Source: Betaproteobacteria bacterium HGW-Betaproteobacteria-1 (GTDB taxonomy: Bacteria > Pseudomonadota > Gammaproteobacteria > Burkholderiales > Methylophilaceae). Taken from it: a stretch of 64,000 nt of DNA. The notes under the pieces are model-generated. The model was given only the letters and a program-made list of their open reading frames with translations. It had not been told where the DNA came from and did not search any database. Positions 38,922 through 48,449 of this stretch are shown here, piece by piece (within the stretch, counting starts at the first letter, position 1; every line of letters starts with the position of its first letter). The DNA lies in the NCBI GenBank assembly GCA_002842435.1, contig PHCX01000001.1:1-64000 (forward strand). Reading direction: 5' to 3'. A program made the position numbers and the translations under genes.

Positions 38922-40043
38922 CTAGATGATTTCCAGCTCCGCACGGAAGGAACCCGCCGCTTTCATTGCCTGCAGGATAGCGAGCAAATCCTGCGGCGTC
39001 GCGCCAATGGCATTCAATGCCTTGACCACTTCCGCCAGGCTTGCGCCGTCTTCCAGCAGCATCACTTGCCCCGGCTCCTTGTTGATTTCAACCTGCGAAA
39101 CGGGAACGACAACCGTGTCGCCATCCGCCAGTGGGTTCGGCTGGCTGATGACAGGAGCGGTGCTGACGATCACCGACAGGTTGCCGTGGGAAACGGCACA
39201 ACTCTCGAGCCGCACATGCTGAGTCATGACAACCGAGCCCGTGCGGGCATTCATGATGACCTTGGCTGCTGTCATGGTCGGTGCGATGCTGATGGATTCC
39301 AGCCTGCCGAGAAAAGCCACGCGGTCTTCCAGGCGGTCAGGCGTCCTGACCCGGATCACCCGCCCATCCTGGGCAACAGCCGTGCCCTGGCCAAACTGCA
39401 TATTGACGGCATCGACGACGCGGGCTGCCGTTGAAAAACTGGAATCGGTCAGTTCGAGGTTGATGCTATTGCCTTCGGCAATCACGTTGGGCAGTGTGCG
39501 TTCAACTGTTGCACCGCCGGAAATCCTGCCTACACTCAAATGATTGACCTGGACCGAAGTGCCAGCCGACGATGCACCGACACCCCCAACGACCAGGTTA
39601 CCCTGTGCCATCGCATACACCTGGCCATCCGCACCCTTGAGCGGCGTCATCAATAGAGTACCGCCACGCAGGCTTTTTGCATTCCCTATCGAGGACACCG
39701 TGATATCCAGCGTCTGCCCTGCCTGGGCAAAGGCCGGTAGCGCACTGGTCACCATCACGGCCGCCACGTTCTTCAATTGCAGATTGGTGCCCACCGGCAG
39801 GTTGACCCCCATCTGCTGCAACATGCTGATAATGCTTTGCACGGTGAAAGGCGTCTGCGTGGTCTGGTCGCCGGTACCGTCGAGGCCGACGACCAGGCCA
39901 TAGCCGATCAGCTGGTTGTTTCGCACACCCTGGATCGTGGCGATATCCTTGAGACGGTCCGCCTGCGCGGTCACAGCTCCAAGGAGCAAGGCAACGGCAA
40001 GCAGAACACTCGCGATTGAAGTCAATTGACGTGGCACATTCAT
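38922..40043 (-). CDS. flgI: Flagellar P-ring protein FlgI
   Basis: A 373-residue periplasmic P-ring subunit. The signal peptide ends at AVTAQA, then the mature start DRLKDIATIQGVRNNQLIGY is typical. The start at 40043 is chosen because AAAGG lies at proper distance; a GTG and ATG further upstream are too close to that site. The order flgHIJ is standard. Confidence 0.96.
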   Translation of the reverse strand: MNVPRQLTSIASVLLAVALLLGAVTAQADRLKDIATIQGVRNNQLIGYGLVVGLDGTGDQTTQTPFTVQSIISMLQQMGVNLPVGTNLQLKNVAAVMVTSALPAFAQAGQTLDITVSSIGNAKSLRGGTLLMTPLKGADGQVYAMAQGNLVVGGVGASSAGTSVQVNHLSVGRISGGATVERTLPNVIAEGNSINLELTDSSFSTAARVVDAVNMQFGQGTAVAQDGRVIRVRTPDRLEDRVAFLGRLESISIAPTMTAAKVIMNARTGSVVMTQHVRLESCAVSHGNLSVIVSTAPVISQPNPLADGDTVVVPVSQVEINKEPGQVMLLEDGASLAEVVKALNAIGATPQDLLAILQAMKAAGSFRAELEII

Positions 40044-40054
40044 TGGCATCACCT

Positions 40055-40753
40055 TTAGAGCGGGCTCAAGCTCAGGAAGAATCGGGCAAGTATCGAGACG
40101 ACCTGGGCAGCATCAAGCTGCGAGTTGGTGCGATACTCGATGCGCGCATCCGCCACCTTGGTGGAAGGCACATTGTTGCCGAGCGAAATTGTGTCCGGGT
40201 TGACCACGCCGGAGAATCGAACGAATTCAGCACCACGGTCAAAAGCGATCTGCTTCTCGCCGCTGACCACCAGGTTGCCGTTCTCCAGCACATCCACCAC
40301 GGTCACGCTGATCGTTCCGCTGAAATTGTTACTGGAACTTGAGGCTGCCTTTTCTTCATTGCTGAGCGATGAATTCGCCCCGATCGAGATCGGATTTTTC
40401 AGGTTGAAAGGCAAGCCTGTCGTCGGGTCGACCGAAGCCGCCACCTTGCCCGACCTGCTTGACGAACCGGCTCCCTGTTTGCCGGCACTGGTGTTCTCGG
40501 TAATCTGGATCGTCAATGTATCGCCGATAAACCTTGCGCGCCTGTCCTCGAACAAGGGCTTGTAAGCAGCGGCGCGGTAAATGGCGCCATTGGGCGCAGC
40601 GGTTCTATCGGCCGGTACCGGTTTCGCCGTGGTTGGCGTCTGCACGATAGTCCCCGGCGTCACGGAACACGCAGCAAGAAATCCCGACATAACAAGCAGC
40701 AACAGATCTCTGCGGATCCGGCTCCAGCTGCAATGTTGAGTGTAATGAGTCAT
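40055..40753 (-). CDS. flgH: Flagellar L-ring lipoprotein FlgH
   Basis: A 232-residue outer-membrane lipoprotein, same length as E. coli FlgH. The signal peptide ends in the lipobox LAAC (MSGFLAACSV). Conserved segments are LTIQITENTSAGKQG and NLVVSGEKQIAFDRGAEFVR. The start at 40753 follows AGAGGTG; an upstream in-frame start has no such site. Confidence 0.95.
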   Translation of the reverse strand: MTHYTQHCSWSRIRRDLLLLVMSGFLAACSVTPGTIVQTPTTAKPVPADRTAAPNGAIYRAAAYKPLFEDRRARFIGDTLTIQITENTSAGKQGAGSSSRSGKVAASVDPTTGLPFNLKNPISIGANSSLSNEEKAASSSSNNFSGTISVTVVDVLENGNLVVSGEKQIAFDRGAEFVRFSGVVNPDTISLGNNVPSTKVADARIEYRTNSQLDAAQVVSILARFFLSLSPL

Positions 40754-40793
40754 GTCTGTCACCTCTGCCGTTTCAGCGCGCATCGAATATCGA

Positions 40794-41576
40794 CTACATC
40801 TGCGTCAGTTTTTGCAGCATCTGGTCGGAAGTCGTGATGGCCTTGCTGTTGATTTCGTAGGCACGCTGGGTCTGGATCATATTGACCAGTTCCTCCACCA
40901 CATTGACGTTGGAGGTTTCCACATAGCCTTGCGTCAACAAACCTGCGCCATTGGTGCCCGGCGTATTGGTATTGGCCGCACCGGAGGCCGCGGTCTCCAC
41001 ATACAGGTTTTCACCCTTGCTGAGCAAACCGGCCGGATTGATAAAGGTTGCCAGTTGTATCGTGCCGACTTGCACGGTGTTGGCATTTCCCGCCTGTGTA
41101 ATGGAGACCGTACCGTCACGGCCTATGCTCAGGCTTTGCACATCGGCAGGAATATTAATGGCAGGCTGCACAGGAAAACCGCTGGAAGTCACCAGCTGGC
41201 CCTGGTCATTGATCTGGAACGAACCATCGCGGGTGTAAGCGGTGGCGCCATCCGGCAGCAACACCTGGAAAAAGCCCTGCCCCTGAATGGCGACATCCTT
41301 GTCATTGGACGTCTGCTGCAGATTGCCCTGGGTAAACACGCGCTCGGTCGAAACCGGACGCACACCCGTGCCGATCTGCAAGCCGGTCGGCAACTGGGTC
41401 TGCTGAGATGACTGTGCACCGGGCTGACGAATGGTCTGATAGAGCAAATCCTCGAACACCGCTCGCGAACGCTTGAAACCATTGGTACTGACGTTAGCCA
41501 GGTTGTTGGCAACCACATCCATCTGGGTTTGCTGTGCATCCAGACCGGTTTTTGAAATCCAAAGTGAACGTATCAT
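40794..41576 (-). CDS. flgG: Distal rod protein FlgG
   Basis: A 260-residue rod protein, same length as E. coli FlgG. N-terminal [20 protein letters not shown] with [19 protein letters not shown] and C-terminal [20 protein letters not shown] are diagnostic. The start at 41576 follows AAGGAGA; an upstream extension is not supported. Confidence 0.97.
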   Translation of the reverse strand: MIRSLWISKTGLDAQQTQMDVVANNLANVSTNGFKRSRAVFEDLLYQTIRQPGAQSSQQTQLPTGLQIGTGVRPVSTERVFTQGNLQQTSNDKDVAIQGQGFFQVLLPDGATAYTRDGSFQINDQGQLVTSSGFPVQPAINIPADVQSLSIGRDGTVSITQAGNANTVQVGTIQLATFINPAGLLSKGENLYVETAASGAANTNTPGTNGAGLLTQGYVETSNVNVVEELVNMIQTQRAYEINSKAITTSDQMLQKLTQM

Positions 41577-41651
41577 TTTCGTCTCCTTATGCGCAGAACC
41601 CTGCAAGTTCGCGCAAGCTTGCCAAATTATGTCTCTATGGTAATCGTCTGA

Positions 41652-42395
41652 TCAGGAACTCAAACTCAAGAGCTGACTGGCTTTATTGGCGTTATTCTCG
41701 GCTTTCTCCAACAACTTCATCTGGAAATCGAACTGGCGGGCGAGACTGATCATGTTCACCATCGCCTCGACCACGTTGACATTACTGCCTTCCAGCGCAC
41801 CGCCGACCAGCTGCACTTCCGGATCGATCGCCGCAGGCTGGCCGCTCTTCAATTCAAACAAGCCATCCTTGCCGCGCACCAGCATCTCTTCCGGCGGATT
41901 CACCAGCCTGAGGCGGCCCAGTATATTCACCGCACCCGGTTCATAGTTGTTGGAGACCGTTGAAATCGTGCCGTCCTTGCCCACCGTGATGGTTTCATCA
42001 GGCGGAATGCCGATCGGGCCACCATCGCCCATGAGAACCTGCCCGGTGGAATTCTGCAGCAAGCCGTTCTCGCTCACCCTGAGCGAGCCATTACGCGTAT
42101 AAGCTTCACTGCCGTCCGGCCGTATGACGGTCAACCAGCCCTTGCCCTGGATCGCCACATCCAGATCACGGCCGGTTTGCTGCAATACGCCGGGGCTGAA
42201 ATCCGCGCCTACGGTGGAATCGACGACAAAAGCACGGGTCGGCACGCCCTCGCTGACTACGGGGACGGCACGGAAAGAATCGAGCTGGGCACGAAACCCG
42301 GTCGACGTGGCATTCGCCAGATTATGCGAATTGGTCGCCTGCTGCTCCAGAATATGCTTCGCGCCCGACATCGCGGTGTAAATCATTCTGTCCAT
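41652..42395 (-). CDS. flgF: Proximal rod protein FlgF
   Basis: A 247-residue rod protein. MDRMIYTAMSGAKHILEQQA followed by SHNLANATSTGFRAQL marks FlgF, with C-terminal EGSNVNVVEAMVNMISLARQ. The start at 42395 follows GAGGAGG. It lies between flgE and flgG in the usual order. Confidence 0.96.
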   Translation of the reverse strand: MDRMIYTAMSGAKHILEQQATNSHNLANATSTGFRAQLDSFRAVPVVSEGVPTRAFVVDSTVGADFSPGVLQQTGRDLDVAIQGKGWLTVIRPDGSEAYTRNGSLRVSENGLLQNSTGQVLMGDGGPIGIPPDETITVGKDGTISTVSNNYEPGAVNILGRLRLVNPPEEMLVRGKDGLFELKSGQPAAIDPEVQLVGGALEGSNVNVVEAMVNMISLARQFDFQMKLLEKAENNANKASQLLSLSS

Positions 42396-42456
42396 TACCG
42401 CCTCCTCTTCTTGTACCGGGTGCCTGCAGCTACACAGGCACCTCAAAAATCATGCA

Positions 42457-43668
42457 TTAACGCAGGTTCACCAGCGTCTGCAACACCTGGTCCTGGGTCT
42501 TGATGGTTTGCGCATTGGCCTGATACACACGCTGCGCCGTAATCATGTTGACCAGTTCGGCGGTGAGGTCCACATTCGAATCCTCCACTGCGGAAGATTG
42601 CAGCACGCCCAGACCGCTGGTGTTGGGAGGCCCGACCAGAGGCACGCCGGAAGTCGCGGTCTCGGCCCAGGCATTGCCGCCCAGGGCTTGCAACCCGTTC
42701 GGGTTGACGAAGTTCGCCATGACCAATTGCCCCAGATTGGCCGATTGACCATTGGTGTAACGACCGACGATGATGCCGTCCGCACCTACATTAAAGCCGG
42801 ACAGACGGCCGGAGGTATAACCGTCTTGGGAGAAACTGTTGAGGCTGAAATTCGAGCCGAACTGCGTGCTGCCTGAGAAATCAATCGCCACGGCCAATGG
42901 GCTGGTGGCGCCGTTAGTAATCGGAATATTCAGGTTGGCCGTACCACCGGTGGGCGACATGCCCGTACCATCGAAGTTCATGGTCGTGAGTGCGGTTGCC
43001 GGTGTTACGCCATCCACAGTGGTAAACAGATCCCATTCGCCCGGCGCGGTTTTCACAAAGAAGGTTTGCAATGTGTGCGAATTGCCCAGACTGTCGAATA
43101 CCGACAGGGAGCGTGAATCGTGGAATGTGGTGGGATCGTCCGGATCGAACCCTGCTGACGGCAAGGGATCCTTGCGGGAATCCAGATTGACGATGCCGCT
43201 CACGGCACCGGTAATTTTTGGCTGCAGGTCGGCAGTATTGATTTGCAGCTCCACCATACTGCCGGTCAACAGGTTACCGGCAGCATCTGCTGAATAACCG
43301 GTCAGGCGCTTGTTGTCCGTGTTGATCAGGTAACCATCCTTATCCATCTGGAACTGGCCGTTACGGGTATATGTAATGGAGCCGTTATCGCTCAACCTGA
43401 AAAATCCGGCGCCATTGATGGCGATATCCAGCGGATTATTGGTCGCGCTGATATTGCCCTGCGTGAATTGCTGCTGCACCTTGGCGATCTTGACGCCGAT
43501 GCCCACTTGCGAGGCGCCGCTGCCTGTCAGCGAATTAGCATAAACATCCGAAAACTGTGTTTGCGACTGCTTGAAGCCCACGGTGCTGGCATTGGCAACG
43601 TTGTTGCCTAACACTTCCAGACTTTTGGAAGCTGCATTCAATCCGCTCAAACCTTGCTGGAAACTCAT
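42457..43668 (-). CDS. flgE: Flagellar hook protein FlgE
   Basis: A 403-residue hook subunit, matching E. coli (402). N-terminal FQQGLSGLNAASKSLEVLGN and NVANASTVGFKQSQTQF; C-terminal DSNVDLTAELVNMITAQRVY. The middle is the variable exposed region. RBS is AAGGAGA. Confidence 0.97.
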   Translation of the reverse strand: MSFQQGLSGLNAASKSLEVLGNNVANASTVGFKQSQTQFSDVYANSLTGSGASQVGIGVKIAKVQQQFTQGNISATNNPLDIAINGAGFFRLSDNGSITYTRNGQFQMDKDGYLINTDNKRLTGYSADAAGNLLTGSMVELQINTADLQPKITGAVSGIVNLDSRKDPLPSAGFDPDDPTTFHDSRSLSVFDSLGNSHTLQTFFVKTAPGEWDLFTTVDGVTPATALTTMNFDGTGMSPTGGTANLNIPITNGATSPLAVAIDFSGSTQFGSNFSLNSFSQDGYTSGRLSGFNVGADGIIVGRYTNGQSANLGQLVMANFVNPNGLQALGGNAWAETATSGVPLVGPPNTSGLGVLQSSAVEDSNVDLTAELVNMITAQRVYQANAQTIKTQDQVLQTLVNLR

Positions 43669-43733
43669 CTCGCTCTCCTTGGTGAATATTGATTCAATTG
43701 CATATGGTTCAAAATTTCATAGGGTTAATGTGT

Positions 43734-44408
43734 CTAGAAAACCTGCTTGATATCGCCCAGAGATACCGTCTTCAGATTGCTCAGGTTCATCTGTATGCCA
43801 TCAGCGGAGTTGCTGACGCTGTTGACCATGCTGTAGGCCATGGGTACGGCATTGATAGTGCCACTGGCACTGGTCGCGCTGACTTCATAAAAATAGCGGC
43901 CATCGGCGGCAATTTCCCCGGAGTTGGTCTCACCGCCCCAGTTCAGTTCAAGCAAGCCAAATGGCTGCTTGCCCAGACTCATCTCCCTGACGACGATACC
44001 GTCCGCGTCCTTGATTGTGACCTTGACGTTATCCGCACTTGCCGGCAGGTCGACGGCGAACAAACTGTCACCCTCGAACAGATCGACATTGTTGCCTTCG
44101 GTCAGCACCACGCGCCCGATCATGCCGGAAGCCTGCATGGACTGGCTGGACTGCACGCTGCCTATCAGCGCTTCCATGGTGTTGTTCAGTTTGTCGATAC
44201 CAGTCACCGTCGAAAGCTGCGCCAACTGGCTGGTCACCTGGGCGTTATCCATCGGATTGAGCGGGTCCTGGTTCTTCATTTGCGTCACCAGCAAAGTCAT
44301 GAACCTGTCCTGCGCCTCCTGTGCTGTCGTCTTGGCCGTATTGCGTGAACCGTTCATCGCATCCAGCAGAGTATTCGAGACCTTGTTGTCGTTCTGTACC
44401 GTCGTCAT
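43734..44408 (-). CDS. flgD: Hook-cap protein FlgD
   Basis: A 224-residue scaffold for hook growth. The family block is DRFMTLLVTQMKNQDPLNPM with DNAQVTSQLAQLSTVTGI. A FlgD Ig-like and tudor-like C-terminal part follows. The start at 44408 is chosen for AGGAGA at the right distance. Confidence 0.95.
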   Translation of the reverse strand: MTTVQNDNKVSNTLLDAMNGSRNTAKTTAQEAQDRFMTLLVTQMKNQDPLNPMDNAQVTSQLAQLSTVTGIDKLNNTMEALIGSVQSSQSMQASGMIGRVVLTEGNNVDLFEGDSLFAVDLPASADNVKVTIKDADGIVVREMSLGKQPFGLLELNWGGETNSGEIAADGRYFYEVSATSASGTINAVPMAYSMVNSVSNSADGIQMNLSNLKTVSLGDIKQVF

Positions 44409-44435
44409 GTCGTTCTCCTCTATCTCCGGCATCTA

Positions 44436-44843
44436 TCAGGATTGGCCGATACTGAGTGTCTTCATCAGCATGGTCTTGGTCGTGTTCATGGTCTCAACAT
44501 TGTTCTGGTAGGCACGTGAGGCAGCGATCATGTTGACCATCTCCTCCGTGACGTTGACGTTCGGCATGGCCACATAGCCGTTCTCATCCGCATGCGGATG
44601 TTCCGGCTTGTACACCATCTGTGGCGGGCGGCTGTCCTCAATCACTTGCTGCACCTTGACGCCGCTTGCCTGCTGCCCGTTGATGGGAACCGCCTCGAAC
44701 ACAACCTGTTTTGCCTTGTAGGGCTGACCGTTGGCACTGGTCACGCTATCAGCGTTGGCGAGGTTACTGGCTACCGCATTGAGCCGCTGGGAATGCGCAC
44801 TCATGGCGGAACCTGCGATGTTGAAAACATTGAATAAAGACAT
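44436..44843 (-). CDS. flgC: Proximal rod protein FlgC
   Basis: A 135-residue rod protein, as in E. coli (134). FNVFNIAGSAMSAHSQRLNA and VASNLANADS at the start, NVNVTEEMVNMIAASRAYQN at the end. RBS is CAGGAGA. Confidence 0.96.
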   Translation of the reverse strand: MSLFNVFNIAGSAMSAHSQRLNAVASNLANADSVTSANGQPYKAKQVVFEAVPINGQQASGVKVQQVIEDSRPPQMVYKPEHPHADENGYVAMPNVNVTEEMVNMIAASRAYQNNVETMNTTKTMLMKTLSIGQS

Positions 44844-44893
44844 GTTGTTCTCCTGATTAACTGTCGGCGAATACGCTTAAGTAGGGTTGCAAA

Positions 44894-45328
44894 TTACTGG
44901 CCCTGAATCGCCGACATGAGTTTTTTAAGCTGCCCATTCAGCATGATCAGGCTTGCCTCGTAGCGCACGGCATTGTCAGCGAACTGGTTACGCTCAACAT
45001 CCATATCAACGGTGTTGCCGTCGACACTGCCCTGCATCTCGCTACGGTACTGTGCACCGCCGGGGTAGCCTGCATTCAGCGCATCTGCCAGTGGCTGTGC
45101 CGCCATATGGCCGGAGGCCGTCTGATCCAGCACGCTGCCGCTTGCAGCAGGATTTGCCGCAGCACCGGAAAGCGCCTGCTTGAATGCCGACGCAAAATCG
45201 ACATCCCTGGCCTTGAAATTGGGGGTATCGGCATTGGCAATATTTGCCGCAATCAACTCCTGCCTTTGCGCACGTATGCGCAAGGCAGTCTGGTGAAAGC
45301 TTAATGCCTGGTCTAACTTGCCTATCAC
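44894..45328 (-). CDS. flgB: Proximal rod protein FlgB
   Basis: A 144-residue rod protein and first gene of the flgBCDEFGHIJ(KL) operon. LSFHQTALRIRAQRQELIAA and NIANADTPNFKARDVDF are typical, as is the C-terminal VERNQFADNAVRYEASLIML. The start codon is GTG at 45328, six bases after AGGAGG. It is divergent to flgA with a 211-bp control region. Confidence 0.95.
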   Translation of the reverse strand: MIGKLDQALSFHQTALRIRAQRQELIAANIANADTPNFKARDVDFASAFKQALSGAAANPAASGSVLDQTASGHMAAQPLADALNAGYPGGAQYRSEMQGSVDGNTVDMDVERNQFADNAVRYEASLIMLNGQLKKLMSAIQGQ

Positions 45329-45539
45329 ACTGCACCTCCTGGCTTGCCGGCATTCTCTATATCTCTAAAGAAAACCGGATTGACGCCGCTAACCTAAGAT
45401 GAAGCAAAGTCTAGGACCAATCCAGATCATTCAATCGGAAGAGTAAAGATGAGAAAACATCGCTTTTTGAAGTTTTGCTGGAAAGACGGCTGCGTAGAAT
45501 GCAACTTGTCATTCTCTCCAACGAATTGCGAGATACACC

Positions 45540-46301
45540 ATGAAAGAGCTGAATAGCGAACAGTTCCAGGTATATTCCACCAGAATTTATCAGGCAATCT
45601 GGCTGGCGATCCTCGCTTGCCTGCTCATGCTATTCGCCAGCGCAGTCAGCGCCAATCAGGGTAATAATCAGGTCGCAACACAGGACACGGCTGCCATACG
45701 CAGCAAGGTACAGGAGTTCTTGCAGGTGCAGACCATGGGTGTGCCCGGCAAGGTCAGCATTACGGTTGGTCAGGTGGAGCAACATCTTCGCTTGCAGGCA
45801 TGCAGCGACCTGGAAGCGTTTTTGCCCGCAGGCAGTCGGGCATGGGGCAGAACCACCGTCGGCATCAAATGCAGCCAACCCGCCGCCTGGACCATCTATG
45901 TTCAGGCCCGCGTAAACGTCACCGGTCAGTACCTCGCTGCAGCGGTACCATTGAGGCAAGGGCACGAAATCGGCGAGCAGGATCTGATGTTCTTGACTGG
46001 CGATCTGACCACACTGCCGCCCAGCATCATCACCGAAAAACCCTTGGCCATCGGTCAAACCGTGAGTTCATCCATCGTTTCCGGTAGTGTGATCAGGCAA
46101 GACATGCTACGCAAACCGGCAGCAGTAAAACAAGGCCAGTCTGTCCGCATCATATCCTCCGGCAAAGGCTTCAGCGTCAGTGCAGAAGGTCAGGCACTGG
46201 CCAACGCCAGTGAAGGTCAGGTGGTCAGGGCCAAAACCGGTAACGGTTCGGTCATCAGCGGAATTGCCCGCAATAGCGGTGAAGTTATCGTGAGTTTCTA
46301 G
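45540..46301 (+). CDS. flgA: P-ring assembly chaperone FlgA
   Basis: A 253-residue periplasmic protein that helps FlgI assemble. A long N-terminal signal segment (AIWLAILACLLMLFASAVSA) is followed by the SAF/FlgA domain with LRQGHEIGEQDLMFLTGDL and the final GQVVRAKTGNGSVISGIARN. It is divergent to flgB, the usual arrangement. Confidence 0.93.
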   Translation: MKELNSEQFQVYSTRIYQAIWLAILACLLMLFASAVSANQGNNQVATQDTAAIRSKVQEFLQVQTMGVPGKVSITVGQVEQHLRLQACSDLEAFLPAGSRAWGRTTVGIKCSQPAAWTIYVQARVNVTGQYLAAAVPLRQGHEIGEQDLMFLTGDLTTLPPSIITEKPLAIGQTVSSSIVSGSVIRQDMLRKPAAVKQGQSVRIISSGKGFSVSAEGQALANASEGQVVRAKTGNGSVISGIARNSGEVIVSF

Positions 46302-46364
46302 TTTTCAACTCACTGGTCAGTAATGAGGGCATCACGCCAAGTGCAAGAATTAAGGATTCGGTGT

Positions 46365-46391
46365 TAAAGTTTTTGTTACTTCTGCCGTAAA
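46365..46391 (+). promoter_or_regulatory. Sigma-28 (FliA) promoter for flgMN
   Basis: TAAAGTTT, exactly 11 bases, then GCCGTAAA: an exact -35 and a -10 differing from GCCGATAA in two central bases. The site ends 49 bp before flgM. In enterobacteria flgM is also read from a FliA promoter. Confidence 0.8.
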
Positions 46392-46440
46392 AAGGTTGAA
46401 TCCAGGTAACACCTGAACAATTAAGCAAAAGGATGCAGCA

Positions 46441-46752
46441 ATGAAAATTGATGACGCACTGAAAGTAAACCCGGGACTGGCTACCGGCAATACGGATGCC
46501 AAAACTGCCAAAAACACTGAAACCCCGAAAACAGAGCAAGGTACGGGCGAAAAAGTCACCCTGTCCTCACGCTCCTCCGAGCTTCAGTCATTGGAAACCA
46601 AAACGGTATCTGAAGAAGCCTACGATGCAGGCAAGGTTGAAGCGATCAAGGCCGCCATCCTGGATGGCCAGTTCAAGATCGACTCCGGCAAAGTGGCAGA
46701 TGGCTTGATTAATACCGTCAAGGACCTGCTGACAAGCCCCGGTGCCAAATAA
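46441..46752 (+). CDS. flgM: Anti-sigma-28 factor FlgM
   Basis: A 103-residue FlgM that holds FliA inactive until exported through the finished hook. The N-terminus is polar and unstructured; the C-terminal FliA-binding part has EKVTLSSRSSELQSLETK and YDAGKVEAIKAAILDGQFKI. flgN follows 49 bp later. Confidence 0.94.
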   Translation: MKIDDALKVNPGLATGNTDAKTAKNTETPKTEQGTGEKVTLSSRSSELQSLETKTVSEEAYDAGKVEAIKAAILDGQFKIDSGKVADGLINTVKDLLTSPGAK

Positions 46753-46801
46753 GCCAGATAAAGCATCTGTACGGCAAATATCTACACGATAGAAAGCACA
46801 C

Positions 46802-47260
46802 ATGAGCGCAGCCATTTCAATCGAGCAGGAATCTCGCACAGTCGACAGATTGATCGAGACACTTGAGCAAGAACAAAGCTGCCTCATTCAAGCGGATTTC
46901 GAACAGGTACAAACCCTGCTGGAAGAAAAATCCACGCTCCTGCAAAGCCTCAACCAGCTATCACAAGAACGCTACCAATGGTTATCCACCGCAGGTTACC
47001 AGGCAAATGAGTCCGGCATGTCCGACTGGTTAAAGGAAAACCGTGAGCATGCCCTGCAAACTTCCTGGCTGACCATGCAGCAAGCCCTGCTCAAGGCAAA
47101 GGAACTCAATCGCATTAACGGCATGCTCATCAACAAGCACCTCACCCGTAACCAGCAGCTACTCAGCACTCTGCGTGGCCAAACCGAAATCGACCAGTTT
47201 TACGGCCCCAGCGGTCAAACCACCTCAAATGGCCGTCTTCGCGGCGCCGTCATCGCATAA
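46802..47260 (+). CDS. flgN: FlgK/FlgL export chaperone FlgN
   Basis: A 152-residue helical protein in the standard flgMN pair. Family-like segments are the heptad-rich N-terminus (IETLEQEQSCLIQADFEQVQ) and ELNRINGMLINKHLTRNQQL, ending in FYGPSGQT. It chaperones FlgK and FlgL for export. Confidence 0.92.
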   Translation: MSAAISIEQESRTVDRLIETLEQEQSCLIQADFEQVQTLLEEKSTLLQSLNQLSQERYQWLSTAGYQANESGMSDWLKENREHALQTSWLTMQQALLKAKELNRINGMLINKHLTRNQQLLSTLRGQTEIDQFYGPSGQTTSNGRLRGAVIA

Positions 47261-47276
47261 TCCGCACCTGCATCCC

Positions 47277-47295
47277 TATCTGGAGTTTCCAGATA
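47277..47295 (+). other. Small hairpin after flgN
   Basis: TATCTGGA-GTT-TCCAGATA is a perfect inverted repeat with 8-bp arms, 17 bp after the flgN stop. No U run follows, so its role as terminator is uncertain. Confidence 0.35.
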
Positions 47296-47338
47296 TCCTT
47301 GATTACCCAAACAAAACCCGATATCACTTAACACTGAT

Positions 47339-47365
47339 GTAAGGTTCTCTGCTTCCATACGATTA
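47339..47365 (+). promoter_or_regulatory. Possible ECF-type promoter before the small-peptide operon
   Basis: GTAAGG, 15 bases and CGATTA resemble the GTAAC...CG(T/A) shape of ECF sigma promoters and lie 57 bp before the 44-residue peptide gene. ECF sigma operons often regulate themselves. The match is short and speculative. Confidence 0.25.
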
Positions 47366-47421
47366 ACTGACAGGCTTTGATAAAAAGCCATCAACAATCA
47401 TTAATATTCTGGAGGTTAGTT

Positions 47422-47556
47422 ATGTCGATTATGTGCAAAATGGGCAGCAAGTGCAGCGCCAGCAAGGGGATGTGCATCCACGAGAAAATGATGATGGCCG
47501 TTGCCATGATCATGGCACTCGCCGCGATCGGACACTGGGGTCTGGGCTGGTTCTGA
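47422..47556 (+). CDS. 44-residue Cys/Met-rich membrane peptide
   Basis: A short gene with a very good ribosome site (GGAGG six bases before the ATG). It encodes MSIMCKMGSKCSASKGMCIH, then EKMMMAVAMIMALAAIGHWG and LGWF. The first 20 residues have three Cys, four Met and a His in a Lys-rich setting, a possible soft-metal binding patch; the remainder is one hydrophobic helix. It stands 24 bp before an ECF sigma gene and is probably co-transcribed with it, an anti-sigma and a DoxX gene. I do not recognise the family. Metal binding is inference from composition only. Confidence 0.7.
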   Translation: MSIMCKMGSKCSASKGMCIHEKMMMAVAMIMALAAIGHWGLGWF

Positions 47557-47580
47557 TCCTGACAGAACTTCAGCTACATC

Positions 47581-48150
47581 ATGAAAACGGCTCCATTACT
47601 GAACGCGGAAGGTCTGCTTGACGAGCATGGCGATTACCTCTTCCGTTTCGCCTTGCTTCGGCTCAAGGACTCTGCCCTGGCAGAGGACATGGTGCAAGAG
47701 ACCTTGATTGCCGCTTTTGCAGCAAGGGATCGCTATACCTCAAGTGCTTCGGTACGCACCTGGCTTACGGCAATCATGAAGAACAAGATGATTGATTACT
47801 GGCGGCGCATGGGACGGGAAAATCTGGCCTCCGACCTGATGGAAAGCACCGGCCAGAATGGAAGCGTTGATGACTTCTTTGATCAGGCCGGGCGCTGGGT
47901 CGACAAACCCAACCCTTATCCGGATCCTGATCAGGCACTCGAAAACAAACAGTTCTGGGGTGTTTTCGAGTCCTGCGTTTCCAGACTGAAACCGCAGCAA
48001 GCAGAAGTATTCATCGCCATTGAGGTTCACGGTATGGAAAACGAGGAAGTCAGCAAAAGCCTTGCCTTGAGTCCGGGCAATATCTGGGTATTGATGCATC
48101 GCGCTCGCGTCGCCTTGAGCAAGTGCCTGGAAATTCACTGGTCGAGATAG
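47581..48150 (+). CDS. ECF-family RNA polymerase sigma factor
   Basis: A 189-residue sigma-70 family protein of the extracytoplasmic type. Region 2 reads LFRFALLRLKDSALAEDMVQ with ETLIAAF and VRTWLTAIMKNKMIDYWRR; region 4 reads RLKPQQAEVFIAIEVHGMEN with SPGNIWVLMHRARVALSKCL. No region 3 or 1.1 is present. The zinc-type anti-sigma gene follows 11 bp later. Target genes are unknown; the operon itself is the likeliest. Confidence 0.93.
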   Translation: MKTAPLLNAEGLLDEHGDYLFRFALLRLKDSALAEDMVQETLIAAFAARDRYTSSASVRTWLTAIMKNKMIDYWRRMGRENLASDLMESTGQNGSVDDFFDQAGRWVDKPNPYPDPDQALENKQFWGVFESCVSRLKPQQAEVFIAIEVHGMENEEVSKSLALSPGNIWVLMHRARVALSKCLEIHWSR

Positions 48151-48161
48151 GAGTGGAAATC

Positions 48162-48449
48162 ATGCTCAACTGCAGACAGGCAAGCGAACTCATGTCCCAG
48201 GGAATGGACGGTAAATTGTCCTTGAAAGACAGGTGGGCTCTCAAAGTACATTTGATGATGTGCCGGGGATGCGCCAGTTTCATGCACCAAATCCGTTTTC
48301 TGCGTAAGGCAGGAAACCGCTGGCAACAGCACAGTCCGTCAAACCCCACTCGATTATCCAACGAAGCAAAAAAACGGATAAACGATGCTTTGGAGGATTT
48401 CAAAAACGGCAGGCGACTGCACAACGATGACAAAGGAACATCATCATGA
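48162..48449 (+). CDS. Zinc-finger anti-sigma factor
   Basis: A 95-residue cytoplasmic protein with the ZAS/zf-HC2 motif H-x3-C-x2-C in [17 protein letters not shown], plus an upstream Cys in [17 protein letters not shown]. No membrane helix, so it is a soluble inhibitor of the neighbouring sigma factor, perhaps released by oxidation or metal as in RsrA/ChrR-type proteins. The start at 48162 follows AGGAG; a longer frame overlapping the sigma gene is less likely. Its stop overlaps the DoxX start (ATGA). Confidence 0.85.
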   Translation: MLNCRQASELMSQGMDGKLSLKDRWALKVHLMMCRGCASFMHQIRFLRKAGNRWQQHSPSNPTRLSNEAKKRINDALEDFKNGRRLHNDDKGTSS